Shown here: positions 61,252 to 64,000 of the stretch, piece by piece
Position numbering within the stretch: the first letter of the stretch is position 1
Layout: every line of letters begins with the position of its first letter
NCBI GenBank assembly: GCA_025331565.1
Contig: JAFREQ010000014.1
Span: 7,148,501 to 7,212,500, forward strand
DNA length: 64,000 bases
Origin: Holacanthus passer
Lineage: Eukaryota > Chordata > Actinopteri > Pomacanthidae
Reading direction: 5' to 3'
The notes under the pieces: model-generated
What the model was told of the DNA's origin: nothing
What the model saw: only the letters and a program-made list of their open reading frames with translations
The model's database searches: none
Position numbers and translations under genes: made by a program

Positions 61252-64000
61252 ATGGATCCGACACCAGTACAGGAGACACATCAAAGGAAGGTAAAACACT
61301 TTCCTGCAACAGCGCTGACAGCTGCTCAGGTGTTTCCTGGACTCGCTGAGTCACGTGACCCGCCTACCTGCCCACCTGCCCCCTGACCTCATAGCTCTAC
61401 CTTTTACTTTCAGCCAGGGACCAGGACAGGACATGAACAATAACTGTAGTTATCTCATCATAAACATGCAGAGATGGAATGTAACTAAGTGCAGTTACTC
61501 AAGTAATCCTGCCACTTTCTACTTATACTCCACTACGTTTGACTGCTTTAGTTACTGGTTACTTCGCAGATTAAGATTTTTGCAAAACATTTGAAGAGAT
61601 TGTAAAATATGACGTTTTGTTATAAATCAAACTACAAACAGTAGATAGTAAATACAAGTATAGCTGAAACGATTAGTTGATTAATCAATTAGTTGATTTT
61701 TTCGAAAGTTAATTGGCCACTATTTTGATGGTTTAAGTTATTTGTCATGCAAAAATATTGGTTGGTTACAGCTTCACCAATATGAGGATTTGCTGTTTTT
61801 CCTTTTAATAATTTTAATTGTTCTTAAATAATTTTGAGGTTTGTACTAATGGTTGGACAAAACAAACATTGTGAAGATATTGGTATTGGTTGTACATGAG
61901 CAATAATAATAATCTGATGATATATGATAGTACACAGGGGACATTTTTCTGCATTGAGTACTTTTACTTTTCATACTTTTTTTTTTGCATTCTCCTGATT
62001 ATACTTACATACTTTTACTCAAGTAACATTTTAATGCCGAACTTTACTTCTAACAGAGTATTTTTAGTGTGGTATTTGTACTTTTGCTTAAATAAAGGCT
62101 CTGAGTACTGCCTCCACCACTGGCTTGGGCCCAGAGAAGTTGCCGGCGTTTCTGGATCAAGTTATATATATATACGGTTTCCTCTTTACATGGTATGGTT
62201 CTATCCTGCATTTGTTGATGCAGCAACGAACTGAGTCATACTACACTCACTGAGTCCACTACAGAGTCATATCTGTTTTTAATGCAGTGCCGTCTGAGGG
62301 CCAGACAATCACGGCCATCCACTATTGGTTTTCGGCTTTGGCTCTTTTGTACAGAGATTTCTCCAGATTCTCTGAATCTTTTAATGATTGCAATTTTACG
62401 CTGAGGAACATTATTCTAAAATTGTTGAACTGTTTGCTCACACAGTCTCTCACAGAGTGGTGAACCTCTTTTCCTCTTGGAATTGGGGTTGTACATATTA
62501 TTTCATTACAGTTACACTCACAAGAGACTGCAGAATGAAAGTGTGAGTGAGTGTGAAACTATTTTTGGAAACATCACATGACTCTCTGTTGTTATCGTGG
62601 TCGTGTTGGTTCAGGAACAGCCAACCTGACACTCTTTCATCAACAAGCACATTTAAATTAGAATTCCTGGGTTCCCAATCATTACTCTATTGTTTGTTTT
62701 TTTTGATGAATCTGTTCAATTGATCATCAAAATATCTCTAAGCTCTAATAATATCACATACCACCTGTACTGTCACACCATAATAACTTCCTCTCTTCAG
62801 GGCTCCATGTTGCGGCACAGGGAACACACTGACGAGTCTGTCAAGAAGTGGCCCTCTGACAGCTCTGCGTCTCCCGCTCAGGTACATCCTGCTCTCAGAG
62901 TGTCACGTCTCAAAATGACCTTTTGTGACTACATGATTGTTCTGCTGTCTTTGTAAAGTACCTCAGCATGATATAATGGCTCATCTGTGTTGATTCAGGA
63001 TGAGAGCAGGCCAATCAGAAGAGTGCAAAGTCCACTCAGACCAAGGGCATGGATATCCAATTCTTACAAACCAAAGTTTGGAGGGAGATTCTACAGACCT
63101 CAGTAAGATTGAAAGCTCGAGAACAGGGAGGGCTTTGTATTTTGTTTTCCTCACATGTGTTCTTTTTCCATGTGATCGTGACAGTCGACTTTTTTTAGAA
63201 TCTGCACAATAATGATTATGAGATTGAGGGCGATTCTGGCTGCTCTAAAAGCTGATTTTTTTTACCTCTCAAATGTTGCCGTTTTCCAAGGGATGACCGC
63301 TCATTCCACAAACATGCCTTCGGCAACCAGAGGTACCACCACCACCTCCACCCCCGGGCTCACTTCCACCAGAGGGATCATTCCCAGACGAAACTTCCCC
63401 ACCTGGCAATGAGGTTGAGGGAGCAAGAGAAGGAAAAGGAGCGGTATGATCAGAGAGAGAGCTCTGATGGGAGTTCACCTCCAAACCAAAACAGCAGTAA
63501 GTTCATGTCTGCAGGAAATGTCCATTTTTATAAACCTTTTTCACCTTGAGTCACATGCACAACAATGCAAAGACGCACACACATACACTCCTGAACACAC
63601 ACAGTATAACGAACAACTGGAACTTTACAGGCCAGGATTTCACAACATCTTGTGCATAAGGATATAAAATTAGATAAGTTTCATAAGAACTGATGTAAAA
63701 CTGTAAATAAGCCACTTTGAAGCTGTAAAACACAAAGATCATGTTTCCCTGTGGGGTTGTGCAGTATGTGGGGCTGCAGGATTTTAGGACTGCAGATCTG
63801 ATGAAAGTTTAAACCAGGTTATCACAGAATTTTAATGTAGTAAAGTCAAGACTGTTATTAAACAAAGTTAAATTAGTTCCTAAATCACCAGAAAGATTGT
63901 GAATTTGTGAGGCTTTGTTGCGGCACAGAAAGTAACATTCAAACTACCAGAATATTACAAGAATATTATAAGCTAATGATTTCTCCAGAGGGATGGAGAC
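61252..64000 (+). CDS. Unrecognised basic, His/Arg-rich protein, 5' part
   Basis: Four exons with good splice sites join in phase: 61252-61290, 62801-62881, 62999-63102 and 63291-63496. The last ends at a GTAAGT donor, so the gene continues past the right edge. The predicted N-terminus of about 143 residues starts MDPTPVQETHQRK and includes HREHTDESVKKWPSDSS, RPIRRVQSPLRPRAWI, the histidine-rich KHAFGNQRYHHHLHPR and REQEKEKERYDQRESSDGSS. It is charged, low in hydrophobics and probably disordered, as in many nuclear RNA- or chromatin-associated proteins; that is only an impression. I do not recognise the family. Support comes from four exons that stay open across matching phases and from a CpG promoter upstream. 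A non-coding exon may precede the ATG. Confidence 0.65.
61473..62125. repeat. Split 'tacttaagta' repeat with nested hAT-like MITE
   Basis: The outer repeat runs at 61473-61600 ('gtaactaagtgcagttactc') and 61940-62125 ('gagtacttttacttttcata', ending 'gtactgcctccaccactg'). A partial copy of the 50737 MITE family (61662-61900: 'agctgaaacgattagttgat') interrupts it. All lie in intron 1 of the right-edge gene. Confidence 0.6.
62290..62498 (-). mobile_element. Tc1-like transposase relic with helix-turn-helix part
   Basis: The minus strand reads RGSPLCERLCEQTVQQF, a stop, then NNVPQRKIAIIKRFRESGEI and SVQKSQSRKPIVDGRDC. This looks like the N-terminal DNA-binding region of a Tc1-type transposase with a small internal deletion. 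The RGSPLC start is shared with copies A and C, which lack the following segment. The right end 'ggaattggggttgtac' matches the terminal pattern of the family. Confidence 0.65.

Overview
The window is vertebrate nuclear DNA, and most likely from a ray-finned (teleost) fish. Genes have small exons with GT/AG introns, coding sequences match vertebrate families, and the introns and intergenic DNA carry interspersed repeats of teleost type (TA-flanked Tc1-like deletion derivatives, hAT-like MITEs, an L1 relic). No prokaryotic operon, phage, plasmid or CRISPR structure is present.

Layout. (1) 0.3-12.8 kb, + strand: a tandem cytosolic sulfotransferase cluster with two apparently intact seven-coding-exon genes (3649-6901 and 8769-11639), a broken copy on the left (281-1488) and a small relic on the right (about 12.6-12.77 kb). 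(2) 15.1-28.4 kb, - strand: a proline-rich transmembrane protein gene (PRRT3/PRRT4 type, probably prrt3) with three coding exons, a 7.3 kb first intron and a probable non-coding first exon near 28.2-28.4 kb. (3) 29.6-34.8 kb: repeat-bearing intergenic DNA. (4) 35.1-37.1 kb, - strand: ogg1 (8-oxoguanine DNA glycosylase). (5) 37.8-44.8 kb, + strand: qars1 (glutaminyl-tRNA synthetase), divergent from ogg1 across a 685 bp promoter interval. (6) 46.3-52.5 kb, + strand: qrich1. (7) 53.4-57.4 kb, - strand: a protein tyrosine phosphatase catalytic domain gene. (8) from 61.25 kb, + strand: the first exons of an unrecognised basic, histidine-rich protein running off the right edge.

Functionally the genes are ordinary, mostly housekeeping ones: sulfate conjugation, base excision repair, tRNA charging and stress transcription. 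The adjacent qars1-qrich1 pair is also adjacent in human (3p21.31), and prrt3 and ogg1 both lie at human 3p25.3, so this segment joins two regions that are separate on human chromosome 3.

Most worth checking: a one-base deletion in qars1 exon 16 that breaks an otherwise complete reading frame; the pseudogene-flanked sulfotransferase cluster; a family of TA-flanked Tc1-derived elements in three copies with a fourth related transposase relic; a roughly 300 bp unit repeated on both sides of the prrt3 first exon; and several repeats nested inside other repeats. I found no evidence of a new biological system in the strong sense.
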